Assembly: GCF_900111405.1 (NCBI RefSeq) | Contig: NZ_FOHJ01000009.1 | Location: 62,001 to 126,000 of the forward strand | DNA: 64,000 nucleotides | Reading direction: 5' to 3' | From: Salinibacillus kushneri | Lineage (GTDB): Bacteria > Bacillota > Bacilli > Bacillales > Alkalibacillaceae | Part shown: positions 38,632 through 47,715 of the stretch, piece after piece | Position numbering within the stretch: the stretch's first letter is position 1 | How the letters are laid out: every line of letters begins with the position of its first letter | Position numbers and translations under genes: made by a program | The notes under the pieces: generated by a model | What the model saw: only the letters and a program-made list of their open reading frames with translations | Told to the model about the DNA's origin: nothing | Databases searched by the model: none

Positions 38632-39529
38632 GGGATACACTCCCAGTACGATTCTCCAATGCCTTTATACCATTATAAACAAAAGAAGTATAAGGTAGCT
38701 TCCGAATGGATTGTTTGAGCACATAACCACTTATCGTATCAATTTCCGTTTGATTTTGATTACGAATATCTTCTCTCATAGATGATGAATTTCTTCCCGT
38801 ATGTTTGGCGACACGCTTTACATAATCCCAATACTTATCAAATGGGAATTGTAGTACCTGACACGTTTCTTCACAAAGGCCTTTGGCTAAATGATATAAA
38901 TATGGATTAGTTAACAGCTCACCATTTTCAACGTCAAATATAGCTGTTAATGGATTTATAACAGCATTAACCACAAGTTTTTGTTTTAGCAGATTAATTG
39001 GATTTTCATCATAAATCCAGGGGAAATCTGAAGTATCAAGTACATCTAATATATGATTCATCAGTGTTTTATCCTTTTTTACTAATGCACCAATTCGAAT
39101 AACTCCTGCACCCGTATGCTCTACCGAATGGTCATTTTTGCGCCTGGCACCATGATCCAGGACTCCAATAAAAACTGGTTGCTGAAGGGTGGAAACCCAT
39201 TCTACATGGGACATTCCATTTTGCAAAAAAAGGATTGGTTTGTTGTCTGGAGCCTTTGTTCGTAGCGTTTGAATGACTTCATCTAGCTGTGGATATTTAA
39301 CACAAACCACATATAAATCATGCTCGTCCAATTCTCCCAGGCTTTTAGCATTTACTTTAAATGAGGAAGGACGATTGTGATGAAGGGTATACAAAGAAAC
39401 TCCTTTTGTTCTTAACCGTTCTTTTTGCTGATTTCTACGTACATAGCAGGTGACTTGATGATCTTCTCTTGCTAAGCAGGCAGATAGTAATAATCCTATG
39501 GATCCCAACCCAATAATCCCTATTTTCAT
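38624..39529 (-). CDS. panE: Ketopantoate reductase family protein (PanE/YlbQ)
   Basis: 301-aa NADP-dependent 2-dehydropantoate 2-reductase family protein, pantothenate branch. The Rossmann glycine motif GIIGLGSIGLLLSA is at residues 3-16, and the catalytic-lysine region LKQKLVVNAVINPLTAI is near residue 165. ATG 39529 has GGTGA upstream. In B. subtilis ylbQ (panE) occupies this place between ylbP and bshC. Paralogues of unknown substrate exist, so the enzymatic assignment is likely but not proven. Confidence 0.85.
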   Translation of the reverse strand: MKIGIIGLGSIGLLLSACLAREDHQVTCYVRRNQQKERLRTKGVSLYTLHHNRPSSFKVNAKSLGELDEHDLYVVCVKYPQLDEVIQTLRTKAPDNKPILFLQNGMSHVEWVSTLQQPVFIGVLDHGARRKNDHSVEHTGAGVIRIGALVKKDKTLMNHILDVLDTSDFPWIYDENPINLLKQKLVVNAVINPLTAIFDVENGELLTNPYLYHLAKGLCEETCQVLQFPFDKYWDYVKRVAKHTGRNSSSMREDIRNQNQTEIDTISGYVLKQSIRKLPYTSFVYNGIKALENRTGSVSHD

Positions 39530-39698
39530 ATCTGTCACCATCCCAACTTTATTCCCTGACATTTTACCAAACTTTCGGCCTATTGTTTAAGGTTTTTTAG
39601 ATAGTTTTTTGAACATTTGTATTTTTTAACATTTTGTTTATTATAATTTTATATTATAATAAACTTATAAGATCAATAGGACCAAGGGGGATTAAAAA

Positions 39699-40181
39699 AT
39701 GAAAACGTTTCAAGTTGAACGGTTATTGATTAACTATAAAACACTGGAAGAATTTAAACGCTTTAAAGAATACGGAATCCAAGAATTATCGATGCTGGAA
39801 GATCTCGAAAACAATATGGTGGAGAACAATAGTGAATCCCCTTTTTATGGGATCTATTATGGAAATTCACTTGTCGCACGTATGAGTTTATACCGAATTG
39901 ATAAAAAGTATGATGAATACTTTGAGCCGCATCAGGATTACCTTGAGCTGTGGAAATTAGAAGTTCTATACGATTACAGGGGAAAAGGCTTAGGACGCAA
40001 GCTTGTTGACTTTGCAAAGAGCTTTCAATTGCCGATTAAGACCAATCCACGTATTAACTCCCATGGATTTTGGGAGAAAATGGGTTTCCAGAAGGTTCGT
40101 TATGATATGGAACGTGATTTAGGTGAGAATCCATTAATCTGGCTACCTGAAGGAGTAGAAGAACAAAATCGAACTCAATAA
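39699..40181 (+). CDS. ylbP: GNAT acetyltransferase YlbP
   Basis: 160-aa N-acetyltransferase-fold protein with the acetyl-CoA region LEVLYDYRGKGLGRKLVDFA (about residues 86-106). It is orthologous in place and sequence to B. subtilis YlbP; substrate unknown. The ATG has CAAGGGGG upstream. It runs opposite to its neighbours, divergent from the panE-like gene and convergent with rsfA. Confidence 0.88.
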   Translation: MKTFQVERLLINYKTLEEFKRFKEYGIQELSMLEDLENNMVENNSESPFYGIYYGNSLVARMSLYRIDKKYDEYFEPHQDYLELWKLEVLYDYRGKGLGRKLVDFAKSFQLPIKTNPRINSHGFWEKMGFQKVRYDMERDLGENPLIWLPEGVEEQNRTQ

Positions 40182-40194
40182 AATACCATCAAAT

Positions 40195-40242
40195 AGTGAA
40201 GAAAGGCAAGGCTAATAAGATTTAGCCTTGCCTTTCTTCACT
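40195..40242. terminator. Bidirectional hairpin between ylbP and rsfA
   Basis: Perfect 21-base inverted repeat, AGTGAAGAAAGGCAAGGCTA(A) against its complement, with a 6-base loop. It sits between convergent ylbP and rsfA and includes the last codons of rsfA. There is no clear T run on either strand, so ordinary intrinsic termination is likely but not certain. Confidence 0.7.
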
Positions 40243-40707
40243 ATCCGATGAAACATTTTCCCAAATCGTCATTATTTGTTTAAGAGCTTCTTCGTATTTT
40301 TCGATTTTCTTACGCAAGATTTCATTTTCTTTTGCGATTTGTTGCATTCGTTCATCTACTAAATCTGAGGAGTTGGAGCTTGTTTCATAAGTTTGCTTAA
40401 TTTTCCGTAATAAATCAATGGCTTCATCAAATTCAAACGGTTGTTGAGAGGATTTTGAATTCTCTTGGGGTTGTTGAGTAGATTTCTTTCTGCGATCTTT
40501 TTTAGCTAAATGAATCTCCTGATCATATTGTTTTCTGACTGTAGCATTCCAGCGAAATCCACAGGCTGCGGGTGTTCTGGATAATTGCTTTGCTACATCT
40601 TCAAATGCTTCCAGCTGCGTCTTTCCTTCACGGATAAATCGCAGAACAGTTTCTGCCAGTTGTTTATCTTCATCCTCTGTCCAGGCATCCTGTCTATTAT
40701 GGATCAT
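40222..40707 (-). CDS. rsfA: RsfA-family transcriptional regulator
   Basis: 161-aa DNA-binding protein with an N-terminal Myb/SANT-like domain ([20 protein letters not shown], then [18 protein letters not shown]) and a C-terminal coiled coil. RsfA is a forespore regulator made under SigF in B. subtilis, and the gene lies where ylbO sits. The ATG has a GGGAGGG site. Confidence 0.88.
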   Translation of the reverse strand: MIHNRQDAWTEDEDKQLAETVLRFIREGKTQLEAFEDVAKQLSRTPAACGFRWNATVRKQYDQEIHLAKKDRRKKSTQQPQENSKSSQQPFEFDEAIDLLRKIKQTYETSSNSSDLVDERMQQIAKENEILRKKIEKYEEALKQIMTIWENVSSDSEERQG

Positions 40708-40762
40708 TCTATCCCTCCTATTTCTTTTACTATCAATCTATGCAAGAAACAGGCATGGTAGA

Positions 40763-41533
40763 CTATTTTTTTCCTGTCCTCCTGAAAAATGCCTCTACTG
40801 CTTTTTTGTGCTCATCTGAAACCCATAAATGTGCACAGCGCTCAACTTCTTTATCCATTTTTTCTTCTATTTGAGAGAAGGAATTTTGATTGAGGTACTG
40901 TTGTTTAAAATAGGTTAAAGGGATTCTTTCTTTTTCTATAAGCGGTTGAAAAATACTCCATAGAGCTTGCTCATCTGAATAAAATTGTTGAATCCATCCC
41001 CAATCAAATAATTGTTGAGCATCTATCATATTGGAATTCAGCAGCCATTGATAAGCTTTTAAGGAGTCCATCCTTTTATGTAAGAGCACACCCCCGCCCC
41101 ATCCAGGCGTAATCCCCAGCTTTCCTTGTATAAAACCATGGCTGGTATCTGGTTTGGCAAAACGAAAATCACAAGCCGTTGCAAGTTCACATCCCCCACC
41201 TCTTGTATCTCCATTTAATAAACAGATGGTTGGCACAGGAAGAGTGGCTAATTTGTACAAAACCCCCTTCATCCGACTTAACTTTTGGTAAGCCTCCTTT
41301 TTATCCATCTCTCCATGAAAATCATGCAAATCTCCTCCTGAACAAAATGACCGATCCCCTGCACCAGTCAAAACTAAGAATTTTAATTCAGGGTTGTGAG
41401 AGAGGTCTTCCAGTATTTCATATAACTCTCCACCCATCTTTAAAGAGACTGCATTTCTCTTGGCGGGTCTATTCAACGTAATTTTGGCAAATTGATAATC
41501 CTGAAAATATTCGTAAAGAATCGTTTCAAACAT
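40763..41533 (-). CDS. Enoyl-CoA hydratase/isomerase family protein
   Basis: 256-aa crotonase-fold protein starting MFETILYEYFQDYQF, with GGGGGG eight to ten bases upstream. Oxyanion-hole motifs AGDRSFCSGGDL and LNGDTRGGGCELATACDFR are visible, and GKLGITPGWGGG carries the second region. The C-terminal EAFFRRTGKK resembles 3-hydroxyisobutyryl-CoA hydrolase-like and enoyl-CoA hydratases. A specific substrate cannot be named. It follows rpmF after a terminator and is not present at this place in B. subtilis as far as I recall. Confidence 0.85.
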   Translation of the reverse strand: MFETILYEYFQDYQFAKITLNRPAKRNAVSLKMGGELYEILEDLSHNPELKFLVLTGAGDRSFCSGGDLHDFHGEMDKKEAYQKLSRMKGVLYKLATLPVPTICLLNGDTRGGGCELATACDFRFAKPDTSHGFIQGKLGITPGWGGGVLLHKRMDSLKAYQWLLNSNMIDAQQLFDWGWIQQFYSDEQALWSIFQPLIEKERIPLTYFKQQYLNQNSFSQIEEKMDKEVERCAHLWVSDEHKKAVEAFFRRTGKK

Positions 41534-41554
41534 GTCAATCCCCCCTGTTATATA

Positions 41555-41584
41555 TAAAAAAAGGATGCCTTTTTTAAGGCACCC
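41555..41584 (-). terminator. Intrinsic terminator after rpmF
   Basis: Minus strand GGGTGCCTT / AAGGCATCC with TTTTTTTATATA following. It ends the ylbN-rpmF transcript. Confidence 0.85.
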
Positions 41585-41597
41585 TCTTTGCTGTTCT

Positions 41598-41771
41598 TTA
41601 TTTTTCAACAACCTCTTTGCCATCATAATGTCCACATGAAGCACAAACATGGTGAGATTTTTTGTATTCACCACAGTTTGGGCATTCTACCATACCTGGT
41701 ACATGTAGTTTTTTATGTGTACGGCGTTGATTCTTTTTCTTTTTAGAAGTTCTTCTCTTTGGTACTGCCAT
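41598..41771 (-). CDS. rpmF: 50S ribosomal protein L32 (zinc-binding form)
   Basis: 57-aa ribosomal protein starting [20 protein letters not shown]. Four cysteines in CPNC (30-33) and CASC (43-46) make a zinc ribbon, so this is the zinc-binding form rather than the cysteine-free paralogue some species use under zinc limitation. ATG has an AAGGAGG site. It follows ylbN with a short gap, the conserved ylbN-rpmF pair. Confidence 0.97.
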   Translation of the reverse strand: MAVPKRRTSKKKKNQRRTHKKLHVPGMVECPNCGEYKKSHHVCASCGHYDGKEVVEK

Positions 41772-41809
41772 GTGTTACACCTCCTTAAATATAACAAAAA
41801 AAACAACGA

Positions 41810-42325
41810 TCAGTTTTTCTTACTTGATGAATCATCAAAAAACTGATTTAACTTTGCAAGCCGGGGATCGACTTTTTGCTCTTTCCTGGAATTTTCATCG
41901 ACCAGATTCCATCCCTGGCCTTCATCCACAGTTTTCTCTTTCACATTATCCGCAAATACTTGCAAAGGGACTTCTAATAAAATATTTTCCTTAATATAAG
42001 GCGTTAAGTCAAGCACTTCTCCATGAATTTCATGTATTTCATCTTCTCCTTCTTTATGATAAGGAGAAGTCGAAAACATTTCAACAGCCTTAATCGTAAA
42101 AGGATACTCCACATCTGCTAACGTTCTTGCACAAGGCAATATCATCATTCCGGAAATCGTTAATTGAAAAGTAATCTGATCTCCCTGAGATGTTGCCTCA
42201 CCTTGTACATGAACGGGTGGAATTTTACGAATGTCGTTGTTCAACTCTTCCAATTCAGTTACGTCCACATCTTCTTCTAATGGAAGAGGTGACTTTGCTT
42301 TAATTTTTTGAATCGAAATTTTCAT
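41810..42325 (-). CDS. ylbN: DUF177 / YceD-family protein YlbN
   Basis: 171-aa protein of the YceD (DUF177) family, which is linked to 23S rRNA accumulation in plants and bacteria. It has the single cysteine motif MILPCARTLADVEYPFTI and acid-rich loops; the C-terminal part carries LAKLNQFFDD. Its pairing with rpmF is conserved. Transcription starts at a good sigma-A promoter 29-57 bases upstream. Confidence 0.9.
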   Translation of the reverse strand: MKISIQKIKAKSPLPLEEDVDVTELEELNNDIRKIPPVHVQGEATSQGDQITFQLTISGMMILPCARTLADVEYPFTIKAVEMFSTSPYHKEGEDEIHEIHGEVLDLTPYIKENILLEVPLQVFADNVKEKTVDEGQGWNLVDENSRKEQKVDPRLAKLNQFFDDSSSKKN

Positions 42326-42353
42326 GAAACATCACCTCATGGCAACAAGAGTT

Positions 42354-42382
42354 ATTTTAAAAGGAAAAGCACATTTTGTCAA
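42354..42382 (-). promoter_or_regulatory. Sigma-A promoter of ylbN-rpmF
   Basis: Minus strand TTGACA (42377-42382), 17-base spacer, TAAAAT (42354-42359). The match is near-consensus, 29 bases before the ylbN start. Confidence 0.82.
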
Positions 42383-42587
42383 TATTTTTTCTTAACAGGA
42401 TAATCTTATTCCAGGACTGTATTCCAATTTGATTGAAAGATTACATAGAGAAATAAAAAGGAAGTTGCTTCAAACAGCCTTCAAGATAAACAGTTAACCC
42501 AACATCACAAAATTCACTTCAAGCTTGACTTTTCCTGTATATTCCTTCTCAATAGAGTTAGAAAACTTGTAAGGGAGTATTTTGATA

Positions 42588-43826
42588 ATGAAGGCTTGTG
42601 GTTTAATCGTTGAATATAATCCATTTCATAATGGTCATGTTTATCATTTGGAGGAAGCCAAAAAGAAGACAGATTCTGATGTTGTCATTGGGGTTATGAG
42701 CGGTAACTTTTTGCAGCGTGGGGAACCAGCCATTATTGATAAATGGCATCGTGCTGAAGCTGCCTTAAATACGGGAATGGATGTTGTTCTGGAACTGCCT
42801 TATGTATTCGCAGTACAACATGCTGATTTGTTTGCAAAAGGAGCTATTTTAACGCTTGCAAGTTTAAATACTAATACAGTTGTTTTTGGCAGTGAACAAG
42901 GAGATATTCAGCCATTTATTCAATCATATCAACAATACAAAAATCAGGAGAAAACTTTTGAAAGCGAACTCCAGGAGAACTTAAATAAAGGGTTTTCCTT
43001 TCCTGAAGCAAGTCGAAAAGCCTATGATATGATTGATTTAAATACAGGTGCCCTGGATCTTACTCAACCAAATAATATATTGGGATTTAGCTATGTAAAG
43101 GCTATCTATGATGAAAATAAGGATATTAAACCAGAAACGATTCGCAGAACAAAAAGCGGTTATCATGACCAGGAAATCAAACAGAATATTGCGAGTGCTA
43201 CAAGTATAAGAAAAGAAATTCTTAAAAATATGGACATCCATCCTCAAGTCCAATCAACGATTCCAGCTAGTACATATCAATCCCTCATGGATTATAAGCA
43301 TAAAACAGGAATTTTTCATCATTGGGAACCCTATTTTCCCTATTTACAATATAAGGTTATGACAGAAAGCATTACACGTTTAAGTACAATACATGGAATG
43401 GAGGAGGGATTAGAGTATCGACTGAAGAAAACAGCAAAATATGCCCAATCCTTTCAGCATTGGATGAAACAAATAAAAACAAAGCGATATACATGGACAA
43501 GACTTCAAAGAATGTTTGTACATTTGTTAACCAATACATCAAAACGTGATGTAGAAGCTATTCAAACATTAGATGAGCTCCCCTATACACGAATATTAGG
43601 CATGACAGAAAAGGGACGTGCCTATTTACATACCCAAAAAAAGAATATGAAACTCCCCCTTCTCTCACAGCTTCAACAAGGAGATCATCTTTTTTTGGAC
43701 ATCGAAGAGAAAGCTGCGGATACTTATTATCTCCCTTTACAACGGGCCACACAAATCGATATGCGTAAACGGGAGGTAGGTCCACCTATCTACTTATCAT
43801 CAATCACCAAAAATAGAGGGGATTGA
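42588..43826 (+). CDS. tmcAL: tRNA(Met) cytidine acetate ligase TmcAL (YlbM)
   Basis: 412-aa enzyme of the nucleotidylyltransferase superfamily that makes N4-acetylcytidine at the elongator tRNA-Met wobble position, using acetate and ATP (known for B. subtilis YlbM). The HNGH motif is at residues 14-17 (YNPFHNGH), followed by MSGNFLQRGEPAIIDKW. ATG 42588 is preferred over the TTG at 42582, with AAGGGAG upstream. Convergent with ylbL over a shared terminator. Confidence 0.92.
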   Translation: MKACGLIVEYNPFHNGHVYHLEEAKKKTDSDVVIGVMSGNFLQRGEPAIIDKWHRAEAALNTGMDVVLELPYVFAVQHADLFAKGAILTLASLNTNTVVFGSEQGDIQPFIQSYQQYKNQEKTFESELQENLNKGFSFPEASRKAYDMIDLNTGALDLTQPNNILGFSYVKAIYDENKDIKPETIRRTKSGYHDQEIKQNIASATSIRKEILKNMDIHPQVQSTIPASTYQSLMDYKHKTGIFHHWEPYFPYLQYKVMTESITRLSTIHGMEEGLEYRLKKTAKYAQSFQHWMKQIKTKRYTWTRLQRMFVHLLTNTSKRDVEAIQTLDELPYTRILGMTEKGRAYLHTQKKNMKLPLLSQLQQGDHLFLDIEEKAADTYYLPLQRATQIDMRKREVGPPIYLSSITKNRGD

Positions 43827-43850
43827 CCTTTGTCAATCCCCTCTATATTT
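43811..43850. terminator. Bidirectional terminator between tmcAL and ylbL
   Basis: Perfect palindrome ATAGAGGGGATTGAC / GTCAATCCCCTCTAT with A/T-rich flanks on both sides. The tmcAL stop codon lies inside the left arm. Confidence 0.85.
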
Positions 43851-43859
43851 GATTAAACA

Positions 43860-44876
43860 TTATTGTAACTCCTGCAAATATTCAATTGCATCCTGAAACG
43901 TATCAACGGGAACAATGTCCATATTCGTATCTATCTTTTTCCCTGTTTCCGTAGCAACCTCATAATTTGAGTTCTCTCGTCCACCCTCATTCGGCGCAAA
44001 AAAGATGTTACAGCCATCGTTATCAGAAGCTACTACCTTTTGATCAATCCCACCTATACTTCCAACCTCACCATCATTATTTATAGTTCCTGTTCCACAA
44101 ACTTGCTTTCCTTTTGTGTAATCCTTTTCTGTCAATTGGTCAAAAATCTCCAGACTAAACATTAAACCAGCACTAGGGCCTCCGATTTCACGGCTGTTAA
44201 TCTTGACTTCAGGATTTGTAACGATATTACGTTTGGTTACGAGACCAACACCCATCCCTACTTTATCTGGATCATCCGGAAAAGGAGCAAGCTTAATATC
44301 ATCTTTTATTTCTTCACCGTTTCGCATTAAAACAACATTTACCGTTTCTCCCTCTTCTTTTTGGGTAACATACTCCACGGATTCCTCTGACTCATCCACC
44401 TTTATTCCGTCTACGGAAACAATTTTGTCACCTGTTTCAAAAACTTTACCGGCTGGCATGTCATCCTCAACATACGAAACATAAACCCCATCATTTTTAT
44501 ATGATACTTCTAAACCAGCTTTTTGGAATGCGAGGGCAATCGCTTGATTTTTGCTGGAATCCATATATTCCATTTGGATATGATTATACTCTTCCTGACT
44601 AATTCCTTCTGGTCGAATGTCCTCTATCGGATGAATTTGAAAATAGGGGTGAAACTTCGCCCACAAATAATAGGCTGGTGTTGCCTGTCCTCCCCGTACA
44701 GTCACAAGATGCATATCTCCTTTACTGGAATATCCGTCTTCCACCGATACCATTGGGTCTAATTTCGATGCATTACCCGGCTGATATACATAGTAGGGTA
44801 ACTGATAGGTAGTGAGAAATACGATAATAACAAGAACAATGGCCGTGACGGCTAATTGGGTTGATCGTTTTTTCAT
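43860..44876 (-). CDS. ylbL: PDZ/Lon-like serine protease YlbL
   Basis: Membrane-anchored protease of 338 aa: N-terminal membrane segment (residues about 8-25), PDZ domain (about 125-200), Lon-type S16 peptidase domain. The catalytic dyad is S235 (GGPSAGLMF) and K280 (GGIDQKVVAS), matching B. subtilis YlbL (S234/K279). YlbL has been linked to degrading the SOS cell-division inhibitor YneA. It lies 3 bases after ylbK in the same operon. Confidence 0.93.
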   Translation of the reverse strand: MKKRSTQLAVTAIVLVIIVFLTTYQLPYYVYQPGNASKLDPMVSVEDGYSSKGDMHLVTVRGGQATPAYYLWAKFHPYFQIHPIEDIRPEGISQEEYNHIQMEYMDSSKNQAIALAFQKAGLEVSYKNDGVYVSYVEDDMPAGKVFETGDKIVSVDGIKVDESEESVEYVTQKEEGETVNVVLMRNGEEIKDDIKLAPFPDDPDKVGMGVGLVTKRNIVTNPEVKINSREIGGPSAGLMFSLEIFDQLTEKDYTKGKQVCGTGTINNDGEVGSIGGIDQKVVASDNDGCNIFFAPNEGGRENSNYEVATETGKKIDTNMDIVPVDTFQDAIEYLQELQ

Positions 44877-44878
44877 GT

Positions 44879-45664
44879 TTACGTGTTCTCCTTCCAGTTG
44901 TTCATCTTATTTTCTATAAAATTGATGTGTTGCAGCGCTATTATTTCGCCTTCTTGAATAATTTCTGAAATATTTTTGAATGCTCGCGAGCTAAACCGAG
45001 ACACATCTGGTCTCAACATGATATCAGCATTAGTTGCCTTAACTTTTACAACTTCATTCTGCATAATATCGATACTTTGTATAATGACGTCATATATCGA
45101 ATGCACCTCAGTACTTGGGGTATAATGAGCACAATCTACTGCAATGGTAATGTCCGCTCCCATTTCCTGTACAGCCGTAATGGGAACACGCTTTATAACT
45201 CCCCCATCAACAAGTAAACGCTTATCTATTTCGGCAGGTACAAAAATCCCGGGAATGGAGACACTGGCCCGTACCGCTTTCGCTGCATCTCCTTCTGTAA
45301 ATATCACTCTTTTCCCTGAATGTAAGTCTGTTGCTATTATACTAACAGGAATAGAAAAATCCTCAAGTTTTTTTCCATATGTAAATAAACGAACATACTC
45401 TTCAATTCGCTTCCCCTGGAAAAATCCCAGTTTAGATACTGTAACATCAAGAAAATAATTCCTCCGGGAGTACTTTGCCATTTGATAAAGATGGTCAATG
45501 GATTGACCGGCACCATACAAAGAACCGATTAAAGCACCCATACTGCTTCCGGAAATATAGTCAATTGGAATGTGACTGTCTTCTAGTACCTTTAGTACAC
45601 CTAGATGAGAAAAACCTCTAGCTCCACCTGATCCAAGTGCTAGACCTATTTTAGGCCTTCCCAA
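44879..45664 (-). CDS. ylbK: Patatin-like phospholipase family protein YlbK
   Basis: 261-aa patatin-family esterase/phospholipase. TTG 45664 with GGGTGG five bases upstream gives the start MGRPKIGLALGSGGARG; a longer frame to 45763 has no family support. The oxyanion loop GSGGARG (11-17), the nucleophile GSSMG (S41) and the catalytic VDGG are all present, so the serine-aspartate dyad is intact. Substrate unknown. First gene of the ylbK-ylbL pair. Confidence 0.88.
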   Translation of the reverse strand: MGRPKIGLALGSGGARGFSHLGVLKVLEDSHIPIDYISGSSMGALIGSLYGAGQSIDHLYQMAKYSRRNYFLDVTVSKLGFFQGKRIEEYVRLFTYGKKLEDFSIPVSIIATDLHSGKRVIFTEGDAAKAVRASVSIPGIFVPAEIDKRLLVDGGVIKRVPITAVQEMGADITIAVDCAHYTPSTEVHSIYDVIIQSIDIMQNEVVKVKATNADIMLRPDVSRFSSRAFKNISEIIQEGEIIALQHINFIENKMNNWKENT

Positions 45665-45840
45665 GTTAACCACCCTTTGCTGCTTTTTAAACATATTATG
45701 CATAACAAACCTAATCATGAGCGTATATTGTATAGAAGTGCTTGTACGAACGATGGCTAACATTACTTCACTTTCATTTTACTACCCCAATGATTATTCG
45801 TACAGAATATTATATTAAACCCTGCAGGAGGACGAACTTC
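45665..45840. promoter_or_regulatory. Divergent ylbK / ylbJ control region
   Basis: 176 bases between the divergent genes. It must hold both promoters. A GAATATTATATT stretch before ylbJ is AT-rich, but I cannot assign -35 and -10 boxes reliably. Confidence 0.35.
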
Positions 45841-47040
45841 ATGAATGGAAAATTAAAATCTATACTCCTAGCATCTGGAGCTCTGTTCATCGGGATAGCC
45901 ATTATTCAAAATCCCAAAGAAGCACTTGAAGCTTCCCAGCGCGGAATTAGTTTGTGGTGGGAAATCGTCTTTCCATCACTTCTCCCATTTTTTATTACAG
46001 CAGAAATTTTAATAGCCTTTGGTGTTGTTCGATTTTTTGGTGTTTTATGCGAGCCTTTTATGCGTCCGCTGTTCAACGTACCAGGGGCCGGAAGCTTTGT
46101 ATGGGCTATGGGAATGGCTAGTGGATACCCATCCGGCGCAAAATTAACGGCTAGACTAAGACAGGAAAAACAAATTTCAAAAACTGAAGCTGAACGGCTT
46201 GTTTCCTTTACAAATGCTTCAAATCCTTTATTTATTATCGCTGCCATATCTATTGGATTTTTTCATGATGAGCAATTAGGGATTCTCCTGGCTGTATGTC
46301 ACTATGTAGGCAATTTTTTTGTTGGAATCTGCATGCGTTTTTATGGAAAAAAAGAATATCATCCTAGACTGAAGCAGCCTCTTTCCATCAAAAGAGCTTT
46401 TGAAGAATTACATGAAACAAGATTAAAAGATAATAGACCGTTTGGGAAAATATTAGGTGACTCTGTTATAAATTCCATTCAGACGTTAATGATGATTGGT
46501 GGCTTTATCATTATTTTTTCCGTTATTAACAGATTATTATTTTCACTTAATATTACACCTTTTATTGGTCAATTTTTACAGTTTATCTTTTCTATCGTTG
46601 GTTTACCTGATGTGCTATCTATTCCATTTATCGCCGGCATGTTTGAAATTACTTTAGGTGCTCAAATGACTTCCGAAACTACAGCTACTTTATTACAGCA
46701 AATTGTGATTGTCTGTTTTGTACTGGGATTTAATGGCCTATCTGTACAAGCTCAGGTTGCTAGTATTTTAGCTGAAACAGACATTCGCTTTTTCCCCTAT
46801 TTTATAGGCAGGATTTTACATGGTTTTTTTGCAAGTCTCTTAGCTCTCATTTTATTTAAACCACTTTATTCAGATGCTAAGCAGGCTTCAACTGGGGATA
46901 TACCTGTTTCTGATTATGTGAACACCCATTCTTTCTGGGCAGAACTTCTGCAATACTTCCAGCATTATGGACCGATGCTTACTCTGTTAACCTTATTAAT
47001 TGGAGTCCTAATTATATTTCATAGAAGAAGAAAAGAATGA
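45841..47040 (+). CDS. ylbJ: Sporulation integral membrane protein YlbJ
   Basis: 399-aa polytopic membrane protein starting MNGKLKSILLASGALF, with AGGAGG nine bases upstream; the longer frame to 45742 lacks a site. About nine hydrophobic segments and the Gate (nucleoside-recognition) domain pattern, for example WWEIVFPSLLPFFI and GMASGYPSGAKLTARLRQE. YlbJ is needed for normal spore cortex in B. subtilis under SigE; transport role unknown. Divergent from ylbK. Confidence 0.92.
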   Translation: MNGKLKSILLASGALFIGIAIIQNPKEALEASQRGISLWWEIVFPSLLPFFITAEILIAFGVVRFFGVLCEPFMRPLFNVPGAGSFVWAMGMASGYPSGAKLTARLRQEKQISKTEAERLVSFTNASNPLFIIAAISIGFFHDEQLGILLAVCHYVGNFFVGICMRFYGKKEYHPRLKQPLSIKRAFEELHETRLKDNRPFGKILGDSVINSIQTLMMIGGFIIIFSVINRLLFSLNITPFIGQFLQFIFSIVGLPDVLSIPFIAGMFEITLGAQMTSETTATLLQQIVIVCFVLGFNGLSVQAQVASILAETDIRFFPYFIGRILHGFFASLLALILFKPLYSDAKQASTGDIPVSDYVNTHSFWAELLQYFQHYGPMLTLLTLLIGVLIIFHRRRKE

Positions 47041-47055
47041 GGCTGGAATATAATC

Positions 47056-47170
47056 ATCGAAGCTTTCCTTATCCTGCGGAAAGATTGGTATGCGGGAGAC
47101 CCCGGAGGCATACGCCCATGGGGATCCCGAACCGCCCGCAGAAAGAGAATCACTGGAGAGGAAATCAATA
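47056..47170 (+). repeat. Intergenic repeat family A copy 2
   Basis: Between ylbJ and coaD: begins GAAGCTTTCCTTATCCTGCG, contains GGGAGACCCCGGAGGCATAC and GCCCGCAGAAAGAGAATCAC, and ends TGGAGAGGAAATCAAT. The ending matches copy 1 at 3727-3862. Non-coding. Confidence 0.6.
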
Positions 47171-47210
47171 CCTATGTTTAACAGAGTCTATAAAAACTTT
47201 TGTTCTAGAC

Positions 47211-47702
47211 TCATTCAAATGAACTATTTAATTTTAGTTTCATTTTTTCGCTAACGATAGCAGGAACAAAATTTGATATATCTCCATTAAACTTCGCAAT
47301 TTCCTTTACTAAACTTGAGCTTATCGCTTGGTATTCATCCTTCGTCATCATAAAGAATGTTTCAATTTCATTATCCAATTTTCTATTCATAATGGCCTGA
47401 GGAACCTCATATTCAAAGTCACTTACAGAACGTAGACCGCGAATGATAACATTAGCATTCTTTTCCTTCGCATAATCTATTAATAGACCTTTAGATGCAT
47501 CCACTGTAACGTTCGACCACTCCGATGTTACCGAAATCAAAATCTCCTTCTTTTCCTCCAGTGTAAATAAAGGAGATTTTGCCTGATTATGCAATACTCC
47601 TACAATGACGTAATCAAAGAGTTTAGCACAACGTTCAATGATATCAATATGACCATAGGTTACTGGATCAAAGCTGCCTGGAAAAATAGCTGTTTTTGCC
47701 AT
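47211..47702 (-). CDS. coaD: Pantetheine-phosphate adenylyltransferase
   Basis: Fourth step of coenzyme A synthesis (4'-phosphopantetheine to dephospho-CoA). 163 aa, with FPGSFDPVTYGHIDII (TYGH at 15-18) and RGLRSVSDFEYE and the end-motif YQAISSSLVKEIA intact. ATG has GGGAGG upstream. It follows rsmD with 13 bases, the usual pair. Confidence 0.97.
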   Translation of the reverse strand: MAKTAIFPGSFDPVTYGHIDIIERCAKLFDYVIVGVLHNQAKSPLFTLEEKKEILISVTSEWSNVTVDASKGLLIDYAKEKNANVIIRGLRSVSDFEYEVPQAIMNRKLDNEIETFFMMTKDEYQAISSSLVKEIAKFNGDISNFVPAIVSEKMKLKLNSSFE

Positions 47703-47715
47703 ATTTCATTCCTCC

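Noticed and set aside
41534-41674. N-terminal extension of the enoyl-CoA hydratase family gene
   Set aside because: The extension overlaps rpmF and a terminator; the ATG at 41533 has a strong ribosome site and fits the family length.
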